DNA of 7,521 bases from Deltaproteobacteria bacterium (GTDB lineage Bacteria > Myxococcota > Polyangia > Polyangiales > B10-G4). The translations under genes and the position numbers were made by a program. Of this stretch, positions 1 through 5,861 are shown piece by piece (position 1 is the stretch's first letter; each line of letters starts with the position of its first letter). Where the stretch lies: positions 1 through 7,521 of the forward strand of contig JAFDCW010000356.1 in the NCBI GenBank assembly GCA_019312705.1, given 5' to 3'. Under the pieces are notes generated by a model. It was not told where the DNA came from and ran no database searches. It saw nothing but the letters and a program-made list of their open reading frames with translations.

Positions 1-45
1 CCGGTGGTATGCGCTGGACATAACTTGCGGAAACGGGGGTGAATT

Positions 46-825
46 TTGGCTGCTAAAAAGACAAAAAAGGCTGTGAAGAAGCCCGCCAAGAAGGCCGCGA
101 AGAAGGCCACCAAGAAGCCCGCCAAGAAGGCTGCGAAGAAGGCCGCCAAGAAGGCCGCCAAGAAGCCCGCCAAAAAGCCCGCCAAGAAGGCTGCGAAGAA
201 GACCGCCAAGAAGCCCGCTAAAAAGCCCGCCAAGAAGGTCACCAAAAAGGCGACCAAGAAGGCGACCAAGAAGGCCCCCGCAAAGGCAGTCAAGAAGAGC
301 GCGCCCAAGGCCAAGGCGGCTCCCAAGACGGCGCGGGCTCAGGCCCCGAAAATGGCCAACAAAGTCGTTCCGCGAGTCGGGTCGGTCAAGCCGCGTTTCC
401 GCAAGCCAGTCGCTCCCAAGGATACGATTCGGCGGCCGCAGGACAGCGAAGAGCTAAAGCAGAAGCTCGGCGCACTTTCCCAGGCGACCAGCCAGATTCG
501 CGGCCTCAAGCGCTCGCTCAACAAGAACTTCTACGAAGTTGGCCAGATTCTCCGCGATATCGAAGTTCGGCGCCTCTATGAGGTCAAGGGCTACGGCTCC
601 TTCGAAGCCTTCGTCGACCGCGAAATCGATATTGGCAAGCAGCTCAGCCTGAAGATCGCCCGCGTGGTTCAGGTCTTCATCCGGGAGGCCGCCCTCAGCG
701 CCGGGCTCGAGCGCCTCAGCGCCGCCCTCGACGTGCTCGAGGGGGACACGACAACCGAGCCGGCGGCTCCGGTGAGCCAAACCAGCAGCGGCTCGCGGTC
801 CCCCATCCCCTTCCACAAGCAGTAG
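46..825 (+). CDS. Histone H1-like Lys/Ala-repeat protein with a C-terminal helical domain
   Basis: A 259-residue basic protein, probably a nucleoid-associated DNA-binding protein. Residues 4-84 are a near-perfect tetrapeptide repeat of the form (A/P)AKK, with about 20 Lys-Lys doublets. Residues 85-130 are a looser Lys/Pro/Ala/Arg linker. This resembles the C-terminal tails of eukaryotic H1 and bacterial H1-like proteins such as Chlamydia Hc2 or Bordetella BpH1, which bind and compact DNA. Residues 133-232 are different: a predicted helical domain containing NFYEVGQIL, GYGSFEAFVDREI and KIARVVQVF, like DUF3102-type phage/plasmid domains in which a GYxSFxxFVxxE motif precedes a helix-turn-helix-like segment. 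That similarity is recognised by eye only. The C-terminus is a Ser/Pro-rich tail. The TTG start is preceded by GGGGGTG at 35-41 and is the first possible start before the repeats. The CorC-like gene follows after 21 nt in the same frame, so co-transcription is likely. Function beyond DNA binding is unknown. Confidence 0.85.
   Translation: MAAKKTKKAVKKPAKKAAKKATKKPAKKAAKKAAKKAAKKPAKKPAKKAAKKTAKKPAKKPAKKVTKKATKKATKKAPAKAVKKSAPKAKAAPKTARAQAPKMANKVVPRVGSVKPRFRKPVAPKDTIRRPQDSEELKQKLGALSQATSQIRGLKRSLNKNFYEVGQILRDIEVRRLYEVKGYGSFEAFVDREIDIGKQLSLKIARVVQVFIREAALSAGLERLSAALDVLEGDTTTEPAAPVSQTSSGSRSPIPFHKQ
58..300 (+). repeat. Degenerate 12-bp tandem repeat coding for (A/P)AKK
   Basis: Low-complexity coding repeat built from variants of AAGAAGGCCGCC and AAGAAGCCCGCC, about 20 units of 12 bp. 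Third positions vary (GCC/GCT/GCG, AAG/AAA), so the units are not identical at DNA level. This suggests an old array kept by selection on the protein rather than a very recent expansion. Copy number could still vary between strains by slippage. Confidence 0.85.
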
Positions 826-846
826 CCGGAGCGAGGCCGACTGGGT

Positions 847-2502
847 TTGGTCCCGCTTCTCCTTTCGGCGCTCTGTGTCGTAGTCAACGCCTTCATGGTC
901 GCGGCCGAGTTCGCCTTCGCGAAGGTGCGGCCGTCGAGCCTCGAGGCCCTGGCGAGGGCTGGGGACCTCCGGGCCGTCCGGGCCCTCGACATGACGCGGC
1001 GCCTCGACGCCTACCTCTCGGCGACCCAGCTCGGCATCACCCTCGCGTCCCTGGGCCTCGGCTGGCTCGGCGAGCCTGCGATCGCCGACTTCCTCGAGAT
1101 CCCCCTGAGCCACCTAGGCCTCTCGGTGACGGCCATCCACGGCATCGCCTACACCGTCGCCTTCGCCACCATCTCGCTCCTGCACATCGTGCTCGGCGAG
1201 CTGGTGCCCAAGTCCATCGCGATTCAACACCCCGAGGTCGTGGCGCGTTGGACCGGGCGCACCCTCGACCTCTTCTTCAAGTTCACCTGGCCCGCGATGT
1301 GGATCCTGAACGGCCTGTCGAACGCGGTGCTCAAGGCCATGCGCCTGCCCCCGGCCACCCACGGGGACGGCAAGCTCAGCGCCGACGAGTTCCGCGTCAT
1401 CATTCAGGCGTCGTTCTCCGAGGACGATTCCGACCGCAAGCGCGACCTCCTCGAGCGCGTCCTCCGCGGCACCGACCGTCCCATCCGGGCGGTGATGGTC
1501 CCCCGCGTCGACATGGTCGTGCTCTCGACCGACGCGTCCCCCGACGAGTGCATCGCTCTCGTTCGTGAGCACGGCTTCAGCCGCTACCCGCTCTGCGAGG
1601 GGGGCAACCCGGACCAAGTCGTCGGCTACTTGCACGTCAAAGACCTGCTCTCCGCCACCTCCGAGGACGAGGTCGTGCTGCTCGACAAGAAGCGCGATGT
1701 GCTCTTTGTCCCGGACAGCGCCCGGGTCGGCGACCTGCTCAGTGAGTTTCAGGTAACCAATACGCCCTTCGCGGTCGTCGTCGACGAGTACGGCGGCACC
1801 GACGGCCTGGTCACCGTCGAAGACGTGGTCGAGGAGATGGTCGGCGAGATCCACGACGAACACGACGCCGAGCGCCTACGCATCGTCGGGCGTCCGGACG
1901 GCAGCGTGAGCGTCGACGCCAGCGTGGTGATGGGCGAAATCGACGTCGACGACCTCGGTCTCGACAACCACTCGAAGGACGAGACGGTGGGCGCCTACGT
2001 CGTGGAGAAGCTCCGGAGTCGGTGCACCCGGAGGAGCCGGAATGATGTTCGGGTGGGGCATCGCGTTGGTGAGCTTTGTGGCAAGCGGCGGCTGACGGGT
2101 CGCAGCGCTCGGGCCTCGGGTTGCGCCCCCGGGGTCATCGGGGCCCAAGCGCACGGGTCGACGCTCGGCCCGTGCCGGCCTGTGCCGTCGGAGGCGAAGA
2201 TCCAACGTAAAGCGGGTGGCACGCCCGTTGCAAAAAGCGAACGTCATGCAAAATCAGCGCCTCCCCTTCGACCGCCCGAGCCCCGCCCGCCGCGAGCTGC
2301 AGCTGCGTATCCGCCGGAACACCGGGGGCTCCTTCGCCCTCGGCACCTACCTCCGGCGGGTTGCCCAGGCCTCAGTCGCCGCGGCCATGCTGGGAGCATG
2401 CAGCGCGTCCCATGGCGTCGCGCCGGACAGCGGCTCGGACAGCGGCTCGGACGCTGGGGTCGACACAGGCACGCCTCCGGATTCCGCCGTCGTAGACGGT
2501 GA
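847..2502 (+). CDS. CNNM/CorC-HlyC family membrane protein (DUF21 + CBS pair) with truncated or frameshifted C-terminus
   Basis: Integral membrane protein of the CNNM/CorC family, linked in other bacteria to Mg2+/Co2+ efflux or divalent-cation homeostasis. The DUF21 membrane domain spans about residues 1-190: hydrophobic segments near 2-22, 61-80, 97-118 and 142-165, and the family motif GELVPKS at 117-123. A CBS pair follows at about 212-335, with MVPRVDM (217-223) and VVDEYGGTDGLVTVEDVVEE (311-330). A CorC_HlyC-type C-terminal domain begins near 342 (DAERLRIVGR) but only reaches DETVGAYVVEKL (378-389, ending at base 2013). Beyond that the frame is Arg-rich, has many A/T third positions, overlaps the next gene and contains its sigma-54 promoter. 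I think residues 390-551 are not genuine. The other plus-strand frames stop at 2043-2045 and 2093-2095. The TTG start follows a GGAGCGAGG stretch at 828-836. Confidence is high for the family and low for the 3' end. Confidence 0.85.
   Translation: MVPLLLSALCVVVNAFMVAAEFAFAKVRPSSLEALARAGDLRAVRALDMTRRLDAYLSATQLGITLASLGLGWLGEPAIADFLEIPLSHLGLSVTAIHGIAYTVAFATISLLHIVLGELVPKSIAIQHPEVVARWTGRTLDLFFKFTWPAMWILNGLSNAVLKAMRLPPATHGDGKLSADEFRVIIQASFSEDDSDRKRDLLERVLRGTDRPIRAVMVPRVDMVVLSTDASPDECIALVREHGFSRYPLCEGGNPDQVVGYLHVKDLLSATSEDEVVLLDKKRDVLFVPDSARVGDLLSEFQVTNTPFAVVVDEYGGTDGLVTVEDVVEEMVGEIHDEHDAERLRIVGRPDGSVSVDASVVMGEIDVDDLGLDNHSKDETVGAYVVEKLRSRCTRRSRNDVRVGHRVGELCGKRRLTGRSARASGCAPGVIGAQAHGSTLGPCRPVPSEAKIQRKAGGTPVAKSERHAKSAPPLRPPEPRPPRAAAAYPPEHRGLLRPRHLPPAGCPGLSRRGHAGSMQRVPWRRAGQRLGQRLGRWGRHRHASGFRRRRR
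2151..2175. promoter_or_regulatory. Inverted repeat GCACGGG-N11-CCCGTGC, candidate enhancer site
   Basis: A perfect 7-bp dyad with an 11-nt spacer, centred at 2163. That is about 80 bp upstream of the start site predicted from the sigma-54 promoter at 2217-2232. This spacing is normal for the upstream binding site of a sigma-54 enhancer-binding protein. No T-tract follows, so an intrinsic terminator is less likely. The role is inferred from position and symmetry only; GC-rich dyads arise easily in such DNA. Confidence 0.4.
2217..2232 (+). promoter_or_regulatory. Sigma-54 (RpoN) -24/-12 promoter
   Basis: TGGCACGcccgTTGCA matches the full sigma-54 consensus TGGCACG-N4-TTGCW. GG at 2218-2219 and GC at 2230-2231 are separated by the required 10 nt, and an A-run follows. 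Transcription would start near 2243. It lies directly before the ferritin-like lipoprotein gene. It argues that the GTG at 2216 is not the start codon and that the upstream corC reading frame has ended before this point. Confidence 0.8.
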
Positions 2503-3709
2503 CGTGCCAGACACGACGGTGCCCCCGCCCTCCCTCGAACTCTGCGGGACAGACGGGGTGTACCACGTCGTCCAGGGCCTCGACCCCGTGTCGGAGCCGA
2601 CCTGGCTCGGCGCCCTCGGGGCTGGGGAATTCGGCGGGGGGCCCTTCATCTCCGACGAGATCGGGGAACGCTGCGGCGATGCGGCGGCCCCTGACGCATG
2701 CAACGCCGAGGTCGACGTCACGGTGGCGGAGACGTGGCAACGAGGCCTCATCACGACCCGCGGTGACCTGGTCGAGACCAAGCTCAGCTCCGAGGAGGTA
2801 AGCGCCTTCCTCGGCGACATCAATACCGCCAAGGAAGCCGCGCTGCTGGTGTGGCACGCCGGGTACGAAATCCTGTGCAGCGGCGACTTCACCTCGTCGG
2901 TGACCCGGGTCGAGGACGGTTATCGCGTCACGGCGTATCGGTCGTTTGGCGGTTGCGGCGAACCCTGGGTCACCACCCGCTATACCCTCGGCGTCTACGA
3001 CGCGACCATCGTCGTCGAGGACGAGGTGGTGGTCGCCGAAGACGACGGGTTCGGCTGCGTCGGCCGCCGACCGGCTGGACTCACCGGCGACATGTCGGGG
3101 GTCTGCACCGGCGCCGTCGCCGGCGACTACTTCGCGAACATCGCCCGCCTCGAAGAGAGCGCCGTGGCGGCGTTCGACATCATGGTCGACGAACTCGCTG
3201 CCCTCGGCGCCCCCGCCGAATTGCTCGAAGGCGCGCGAGAAGCCCGCGAAGACGAGGTGCGCCACACCGAAGCGATGGGAGCCCTCGCCCGGCGCTTCGG
3301 CGCCGCCCCGCTCTCACCGCAGCTCGAGGCGGTCGCGCCGCGTACACCCTTCGAAATAGCCCTCGAGAACGCCGTCGAAGGCTGCGTCCGGGAGACCTTC
3401 GGAGCCCTCGTCGGCGCCCACCAGGCGCTTCGAGCCGGTGACGAAGCGGTCGCCGCGGCGATGCGCGAGGTCGCCGACGACGAGATCCGCCACGCCGAGC
3501 TCTCGTGGGCCGTCGCAGGTTGGCTCGAGCCCCAGCTGACCGACGATGAGCGAGCCCGCATCGCGGAAGCCAAGCGCGATGCCGTCGTGGCGCTCCGCCA
3601 CCAGGCGAGCGAGCCCGTCGACCCTGAGATCGTCGCCCTCGCCGGCGTGCCCGACGCCGAGACCGCGGTTCAGATGGTGCAGCGATTGGCGGTCGACATC
3701 TGGGCCTAG
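2246..3709 (+). CDS. Exported lipoprotein with C-terminal ferritin-like di-iron domain
   Basis: A 487-residue protein from ATG 2246. Residue numbers: a hydrophobic segment ending in the lipobox MLGAC with Cys at 52, a disordered Asp/Ser/Gly/Thr linker (about 60-95), a Cys-containing middle domain of unknown type (about 96-285; Cys 100, 143, 152, 211, 237, 271, 287), then a four-helix ferritin-like domain (about 290-430). The helices carry Glu303/304 (LEES), EVRH (337-340), Glu383 (RETF) and EIRH (413-416), the paired E...ExxH pattern of di-iron ferritin/rubrerythrin-like folds. It is presumably anchored in the envelope and may bind iron or act as an oxidase or peroxide-handling protein; substrate unknown. 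The frame is open from GTG 2216, but that codon overlaps the sigma-54 promoter, so ATG 2246 is preferred. This leaves a leader of only about 3 nt and a signal-peptide n-region of roughly 35 residues, both unusual. It converges with the minus-strand lipoprotein gene 36 nt away. Confidence 0.85.
   Translation: MQNQRLPFDRPSPARRELQLRIRRNTGGSFALGTYLRRVAQASVAAAMLGACSASHGVAPDSGSDSGSDAGVDTGTPPDSAVVDGDVPDTTVPPPSLELCGTDGVYHVVQGLDPVSEPTWLGALGAGEFGGGPFISDEIGERCGDAAAPDACNAEVDVTVAETWQRGLITTRGDLVETKLSSEEVSAFLGDINTAKEAALLVWHAGYEILCSGDFTSSVTRVEDGYRVTAYRSFGGCGEPWVTTRYTLGVYDATIVVEDEVVVAEDDGFGCVGRRPAGLTGDMSGVCTGAVAGDYFANIARLEESAVAAFDIMVDELAALGAPAELLEGAREAREDEVRHTEAMGALARRFGAAPLSPQLEAVAPRTPFEIALENAVEGCVRETFGALVGAHQALRAGDEAVAAAMREVADDEIRHAELSWAVAGWLEPQLTDDERARIAEAKRDAVVALRHQASEPVDPEIVALAGVPDAETAVQMVQRLAVDIWA
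2426..2449 (+). repeat. 12-bp perfect tandem duplication in the lipoprotein linker
   Basis: GACAGCGGCTCG occurs twice in direct succession (2426-2437 and 2438-2449), encoding DSGS-DSGS just after the lipidated Cys. Such acidic Ser/Gly linkers are common after the lipobox in myxobacterial lipoproteins. The perfect identity suggests a recent slippage event. Confidence 0.85.
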
Positions 3710-3745
3710 AGCGCCGTGCTGTACTGAGCGCTTGCCGCGTCCGAC

Positions 3746-4378
3746 TCACATCGTGAACGTGATCCCCGACCCCGGCTGCTCCACGTTGGTGTCGTAGGCC
3801 AAGGCGAGGATCCCTGCGATCAAAAGGGTGAGGCCCGCTGTCAGGTTCACGAACCCCGCAATCGCGACACCCTCGTCGTCCCCCGCGAGGCCAACCGGAA
3901 TGAACACGGCGGCGAGCACCATCGCGATGCTGCCGAAGGTGACGCCCAGGATTCCGAGCGGCACGCCCGCCCCGGAGCCCTCGTAGCTCCCGAGGGCGCG
4001 GACGTGAGCCAGCTGCTGCGGCCCCAGGAAGATCTCCTCGCGCTCGAGTCGACGTCCGCCGCCTCTCATCGGGAAACCAAGCACGTAGCGCCCCGGGGGC
4101 AGGTCCGCCGCACAGGGCGTGCGGCAGAGGAGATTGCGCTGCGTGCGTGTGCGAACACGAAAGCCTTCGAGGGTGAACACGGTGGCCTGGTACGCGCTCA
4201 GCATGAAAACGTCGCTCGGGCCGTCGACCACGTTGAGCACCAATCGCTGCGTGCCGGGCTGGATCGGGGGCGCGTCTACGACCGTCGGCGCCAGCGGCTC
4301 GGGTGTGGCGACCGGGGGGAGGATCGACGTACAGCCGACCGCGAGCAACGCGAGGAACGAGGCTGCGAGAGTTCGCAT
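3746..4378 (-). CDS. Small lipoprotein with two C-terminal membrane segments
   Basis: A 210-residue protein starting at ATG 4378. I chose this start because it gives a compact signal peptide of basic MRT, a hydrophobic run and lipobox LAVGC with Cys at 16; the frame is open further upstream to 4501. A Pro-rich linker (19-42) leads to a beta-type region (43-128) with two close cysteines (CRTPC, 85-89) and PPGRYVLGFP (94-103), a pattern reminiscent of PEGA-like surface domains. Two hydrophobic segments follow, at about 138-166 and 169-195, separated by GDDEG, and the C-terminus is polar (GSGITFTM). A lipid anchor combined with two C-terminal helices is seen in many uncharacterised myxobacterial envelope proteins. 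The gene lies 34 nt after the 198-residue gene on the same strand and is probably co-transcribed with it. No catalytic motif is visible; function unknown. Confidence 0.75.
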   Translation of the reverse strand: MRTLAASFLALLAVGCTSILPPVATPEPLAPTVVDAPPIQPGTQRLVLNVVDGPSDVFMLSAYQATVFTLEGFRVRTRTQRNLLCRTPCAADLPPGRYVLGFPMRGGGRRLEREEIFLGPQQLAHVRALGSYEGSGAGVPLGILGVTFGSIAMVLAAVFIPVGLAGDDEGVAIAGFVNLTAGLTLLIAGILALAYDTNVEQPGSGITFTM

Positions 4379-4412
4379 GGGCGCGAGGATACCATCCTGC
4401 ACCATGGCGCGT

Positions 4413-5009
4413 TCAAACGTGCGCGGCGAGGCCCACTGGCAGCGCATCGCCGCCGCGACGCAGATGCGCCCACACGGTGTCGACCAGAAGGTCCCGGGCA
4501 TCTTCGAAGCGCGCAGGCTCGAGGGTCAGGCCGTCAGGCAATGCCGCCAGCACTCGGTCGAGGGCATCCGCCCGGACGAGGGGTTCGATGATGGTCTGGG
4601 TCACCTGGTCATCCGAAAAAGCAATCGCCACCACGTCGACAAAGGGGCCATAGAGCGGCCGGACCAGGACGACGGCGCCGCCTTGCCCTTCTTGGGCGAG
4701 CCACGCCGTGCTCGGGTTCGTGCTCTCCGCCGGCCGGTGCCCTTCGAGCATGGCGTCCCGAATGCGCCCCGCCATCGCCGCGTCATCCTCGACCGAAAGC
4801 AGGGCCGCGAGGGCTCCGAGGGCCGAGACGCCCTCCTCCGCGGCGTCGCCGATCACCGCCGCCAGCAACGCCTCCCGGGCCTCCCGGGGGACCCGGGCGT
4901 AGGCGCCGGCGAGGGCCAGGGCGGCCTCCGGATCGTCCCCGGCGGCGGCCACTAGAGCGCCGAAGGGGGCCCCGTCGGGCACGCACCTGAGATGACCCTT
5001 CCCGTCCAC
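4413..5009 (-). CDS. Uncharacterised alanine-rich protein
   Basis: A 198-residue soluble protein I cannot assign to a family. The first half (about 14-90) is Ala/Leu/Glu-rich and predicted helical (ALVAAAGDDPEAALALAGAY, then EAREALLAAV and ALGALAALLSVEDD), in the style of helical-repeat scaffolds. The second half (about 100-160) looks more like an alpha/beta domain, with strands AVVLVRPLYG and VDVVAIAFSDD. There is no signal peptide, membrane segment or obvious catalytic motif. The GTG start is preceded by AGAAGGGG about 3 nt upstream on the minus strand, a good ribosome-binding site. A second in-frame GTG at 4982 is an alternative. The gene is divergent from the sigma-factor gene (123 nt between start codons) and lies upstream of the small lipoprotein, so the two minus-strand genes probably form an operon. 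High G/C third positions support real coding. Confidence 0.7.
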   Translation of the reverse strand: MDGKGHLRCVPDGAPFGALVAAAGDDPEAALALAGAYARVPREAREALLAAVIGDAAEEGVSALGALAALLSVEDDAAMAGRIRDAMLEGHRPAESTNPSTAWLAQEGQGGAVVLVRPLYGPFVDVVAIAFSDDQVTQTIIEPLVRADALDRVLAALPDGLTLEPARFEDARDLLVDTVWAHLRRGGDALPVGLAAHV

Positions 5010-5058
5010 GGGCCCCTTCTAGCCCGGGATCCCCGTCCTCACCACCGCTTCGTGGATC

Positions 5059-5086
5059 TTGACGGTCCCCGGGGCTCGTGTGTAAT
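5059..5086 (+). promoter_or_regulatory. Sigma-70-type promoter of the FliA-like sigma gene
   Basis: TTGACG (5059-5064) and TGTAAT (5081-5086) are each 5 of 6 matches to the -35 and -10 consensus, with a 16-nt spacer. The start site would be about 5093, which fits translation from GTG 5133 and excludes the upstream in-frame start at 4992. GGTCCCC (5064-5070) and GGGGACC (5093-5099) form a 7-bp inverted repeat flanking the -10. CCCCGGGG also sits inside the spacer. Either could be an operator, though GC palindromes are common in this DNA. Confidence 0.6.
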
Positions 5087-5132
5087 CGGAGCGGGGACCC
5101 CGGCGCAGAGCCGCAAAGCGAGCAATTCTAAG

Positions 5133-5786
5133 GTGGGAGACGACCGAGACTTCGTCGATGAGTGGCGGCCCTTCGTGGCGAGCATCGCGCACAAGGTGTG
5201 CGCTCAGTTCGGCATTCAGGGCGAGCTGGACGATCTGCTCGCGGCGGGCATGGAAGGCCTGGTCGGCGCGCGAAATCGCTTCGACGCGTCGCGCGGGGTG
5301 AAATTCAATACCTTCGCCTACTACCGCGTGCGCGGGGCGATTATCGATCACGTTCGGCGCCAGGCCTACCTGCCCTCCGGGAGCCATCGCCTGGTCCGAG
5401 CGGCCGCAGCCGATGACGTGCTCGAAGCGGAGGCTCAGATTCAGGGAGCGAGCCCGGCTAAGGGCGACGCCGCAGCGAACCTTCGGCGCGCCGACGACGT
5501 GCTCGGCAAGCTGACCGCTTCCTTCGTCATCGCCTCCCTCGGCCAGGACGAGGCCGAGGCCGTCGAGACGCCAGAGGCCTTCGTCATCGCTCGGACCGAG
5601 GCGACCCGAGTTCGGCAGGCCCTCGATGAGCTGCCGGACCGCGAGAGAGCCTTGGTCAAGGGGTTCTACTTCGAAGGGCGCCGCTTCGACGAGGTCGCAG
5701 CTGAGCTCGGAATCTCGAAATCCTGGGCCAGCCGCATCCACGGCAAGGCCCTCGATCTCCTGCGCCGGGCTCTCCAAGAGCCGTGA
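5133..5786 (+). CDS. FliA/WhiG-like alternative sigma-70 family factor
   Basis: A 217-residue RNA polymerase sigma factor of the FliA/WhiG/SigB type. Region 2 spans about residues 5-76: ELDDLLAAGMEGLVGARNRF (31-50), then FNTFAYYRVRGAIIDHVRR, the core-binding and -10-recognition segment typical of FliA-like sigmas. A region-3-like stretch (85-140) is divergent and Ala/Asp-rich. Region 4 (about 158-214) carries LDELPDRERALVKGFYFEG and the helix-turn-helix FDEVAAELGISKSWASRIHG, which would bind the -35. There is no region 1.1 or ECF extension. GTG 5133 is chosen because the promoter at 5059-5086 lies inside the longer open frame (from 4992) and homology begins at 5133; the ribosome-binding site there is weak. 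The next gene downstream encodes a type III secretion rod-like protein, behind an exact FliA-type -10, so this factor may control it. Known FliA controls late flagellar genes; the target here is inferred. Confidence 0.88.
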   Translation: MGDDRDFVDEWRPFVASIAHKVCAQFGIQGELDDLLAAGMEGLVGARNRFDASRGVKFNTFAYYRVRGAIIDHVRRQAYLPSGSHRLVRAAAADDVLEAEAQIQGASPAKGDAAANLRRADDVLGKLTASFVIASLGQDEAEAVETPEAFVIARTEATRVRQALDELPDRERALVKGFYFEGRRFDEVAAELGISKSWASRIHGKALDLLRRALQEP

Positions 5787-5793
5787 CTGCGCC

Positions 5794-5803
5794 TGTGCGC
5801 ACA
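5794..5803. promoter_or_regulatory. 10-bp perfect palindrome TGTGCGCACA
   Basis: A perfect palindrome just after the sigma-factor stop codon and about 40 bp upstream of the GCCGATAA element. It could be a dimeric regulator site upstream of the rod-gene promoter, or chance. No supporting second copy was found. Confidence 0.25.
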
Positions 5804-5841
5804 AGATGACAGAAGACGACACGCAACTGAGGCAGCTCTCG

Positions 5842-5849
5842 GCCGATAA
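5842..5849 (+). promoter_or_regulatory. Sigma-28 (FliA)-type -10 element GCCGATAA
   Basis: Exact match to the flagellar sigma-28 -10 octamer (consensus TAAAGTTT-N11-GCCGATAA in enterobacteria), in the gap between a FliA-like sigma gene and a type III secretion rod-like gene. The -35 position (5823-5830, GCAACTGA) matches poorly, 3 of 8. Transcription would begin near 5857, leaving a leader of about 50 nt before ATG 5906. I saw no second exact copy in the window. The -10 match and its position are the evidence; promoter activity is inferred. Confidence 0.55.
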
Positions 5850-5861
5850 GGGTCCGGCTCA

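Noticed and set aside
15..28. TGGACATAACTTGC as a sigma-54 promoter for the H1-like gene
   Set aside because: GG and GC are 9 nt apart instead of 10, a spacing change that normally abolishes sigma-54 recognition, and the -24 half is imperfect.
1114..1863. Minus-strand open frame of 249 codons opposite the CorC-family gene
   Set aside because: Antisense shadow. The plus strand has clear DUF21 and CBS motifs throughout this stretch.
2216..2218. GTG as start of the ferritin-like lipoprotein
   Set aside because: It overlaps the first bases of the sigma-54 -24 element, so the transcript from that promoter could not contain it.
3710..3732. AGCGC-N13-GCGCT as a terminator between the convergent genes
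   Set aside because: Only a 5-bp stem with a long loop and no T-tract; too weak to call.
4386..4398. AGGAT-ACC-ATCCT small dyad upstream of the small lipoprotein start
   Set aside because: Five-bp arms with a 3-nt loop, within chance expectation, and no link to a known regulator.
4119..4955. Plus-strand open frames (4004-4591, 4119-4955) opposite the minus-strand pair
   Set aside because: Arg-rich composition, no domains, no ribosome-binding site. The minus-strand frames give a signal peptide with lipobox and a good ribosome-binding site.
4992..5132. Upstream extension of the sigma factor (47 extra residues)
   Set aside because: The stretch contains the -35/-10 promoter and overlaps the divergent gene. 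The encoded residues do not resemble any sigma region.
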